Source of the DNA: Hyphomicrobiales bacterium | Lineage (GTDB): Bacteria > Pseudomonadota > Alphaproteobacteria > Rhizobiales > Xanthobacteraceae | Reading direction: 5' to 3' | NCBI GenBank assembly: GCA_003140315.1 | Contig: PLJS01000332.1 | Location: 1 to 34,503 of the forward strand | Length of the DNA: 34,503 nt | Part shown: in pieces, positions 33,778 to 34,503 of the stretch | How positions within the stretch are numbered: the first letter of the stretch is position 1 | Layout of the letters: each line of letters starts with the position of its first letter | Notes under the pieces: model-generated | Database searches by the model: none | The model's input: the letters and a program-made list of their open reading frames with translations, nothing else | What the model was told of the DNA's origin: nothing | Translations under genes and position numbers: made by a program

Positions 33778-34503
33778 TCAACTCTGCAGCGATCTCCGCA
33801 CCGTCTCGGCGATCCGCTCCACCGTCGGCAGCACGGCGTCTTCCAGCGCGTCGGCAGCGGGCAGGGGGATGTGCGGCGTCGTGATGCGAACCGGCGGGCC
33901 GTCGAGATCGTAGAACGCCTCGTCGGCGACGATCGACACGATCTCGGCGCCCCAGCCGCACAGACGTGGGTTCTCCTCGACGGTAAACAAGCGATGCGTG
34001 CGGCCGACCGAACTCATGATCGTCTGCGTGTCGAGCGGCACCAGCGAGCGCACATCGACAACTTCCGCATCGATGCCGTGTTCCGCCTTCAGTTTCTCGG
34101 CGGCGGCGAGCGCGCGCGGCACCATCAGGGCAAGCGCCAGGATGGTGGCATCCTTGCCGGGCCGCAGGATTTTCGCGGTGCCGAGCGTGTCGACGATCTC
34201 GCCGTCCGGCACTTCGCCCTTGGTGGCATAGAGCGACTTGTGCTCGAAAAAAATGACCGGGTCGGGGTCGCGCACGGCAGCCGCGAGAAGTCCGATCACG
34301 TCGCGCGGCGTCGAGGGCGCCACGACCTTGAGCCCCGGGATCATCATCGCCCAGTTTTCCACGCTCTGGGAATGCTGCGCGCCGAAGCGCGAGCCTGCGC
34401 CGTTCGCGGTGCGCACGACGAGCGGGCACTTGAGCTGCCCGTTGCTCATGTAGCGGCTCTTGGGGAATTCGTTCGCGATGTAGTCGAAGCACACCGCGAA
34501 GAA
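33778..34503 (-). CDS. 2-oxoacid dehydrogenase E1 beta subunit (partial, start outside window)
   Basis: The frame is open to the window edge, giving the C-terminal ~241 codons of a ~325-residue E1-beta. The pyrimidine-binding and transketolase C-terminal regions are visible: FGAQHSQSVENWAMMIPGLK (~42-61 of this part), PSTPRDVIGLLAAAVRDPDP, VIFFEHKSLYATKGEVPDGE, and a C-terminal EVVDVRSLVPLD segment with VEENPRLCGWGAEI. Such subunits pair with an E1-alpha to decarboxylate pyruvate, acetoin or a branched 2-oxoacid with thiamine diphosphate. Gene order E1-beta, SSADH, E2 in one direction implies E1-alpha lies just upstream beyond the window. Confidence 0.93.
   Translation of the reverse strand, partial: FFAVCFDYIANEFPKSRYMSNGQLKCPLVVRTANGAGSRFGAQHSQSVENWAMMIPGLKVVAPSTPRDVIGLLAAAVRDPDPVIFFEHKSLYATKGEVPDGEIVDTLGTAKILRPGKDATILALALMVPRALAAAEKLKAEHGIDAEVVDVRSLVPLDTQTIMSSVGRTHRLFTVEENPRLCGWGAEIVSIVADEAFYDLDGPPVRITTPHIPLPAADALEDAVLPTVERIAETVRRSLQS

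Overview
The window is high-GC DNA from an alphaproteobacterium, most likely in the order Hyphomicrobiales (Bradyrhizobium or Xanthobacteraceae-like). I infer this from codon use, the metabolic genes on the right, and the short GC-rich palindromic repeats typical of these genomes; no rRNA or marker gene confirms it. The window has two halves.

Positions 1 to about 18,892 look like an integrated mobile element or genomic island with mixed base composition and almost every gene on the minus strand. From left to right it holds: the 3' end of a group II intron with its reverse transcriptase; a class III cyclase-like protein; a lipoprotein / small protein / membrane protein / phosphoesterase gene run; a row of related ParE/RelE-type toxin-antitoxin modules in which one pair is intact and three toxins are deleted or truncated; two small secreted cysteine proteins; a plasmid-like block (VirD4/TraG-like ATPase, an 800-base palindrome-rich non-coding region, three 22-bp iterons, a replication initiator, and a helix-turn-helix protein whose coding sequence carries 10-bp phased DNA repeats); a candidate defence block (RelA/SpoT-domain synthetase, stand-alone DUF262 protein, Abi-C-like protein, unknown 310-residue protein); and an excisionase-like gene. 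The right edge is marked by a radC gene reduced to its last ~54 codons.

From 19 kb on, the DNA is uniform, GC-rich chromosomal sequence of ordinary metabolism: a Baeyer-Villiger-type monooxygenase overlapping an HSL-family esterase, with a divergent short-chain dehydrogenase; a flavin reductase-like protein and an AprI/Inh-type secreted protein; a D-2-hydroxyacid dehydrogenase divergent from a complete carbohydrate-type ABC importer operon (ATPase, Tat-exported binding protein, two permeases) ending in a 3-hydroxyisobutyrate-dehydrogenase-family enzyme; and a minus-strand operon for a 2-oxoacid dehydrogenase complex (E1-beta, succinate-semialdehyde dehydrogenase, E2) that runs off the right end.

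The best candidates for something undescribed are the DUF262 + RelA/SpoT gene pair with its Abi-like neighbours (13.3-17.5 kb), and the helically phased 10-bp repeats inside a coding sequence (12.5-13.2 kb), which must be kept at the DNA level because each unit is read in a different frame. All functions are read from sequence motifs; no database search was run.
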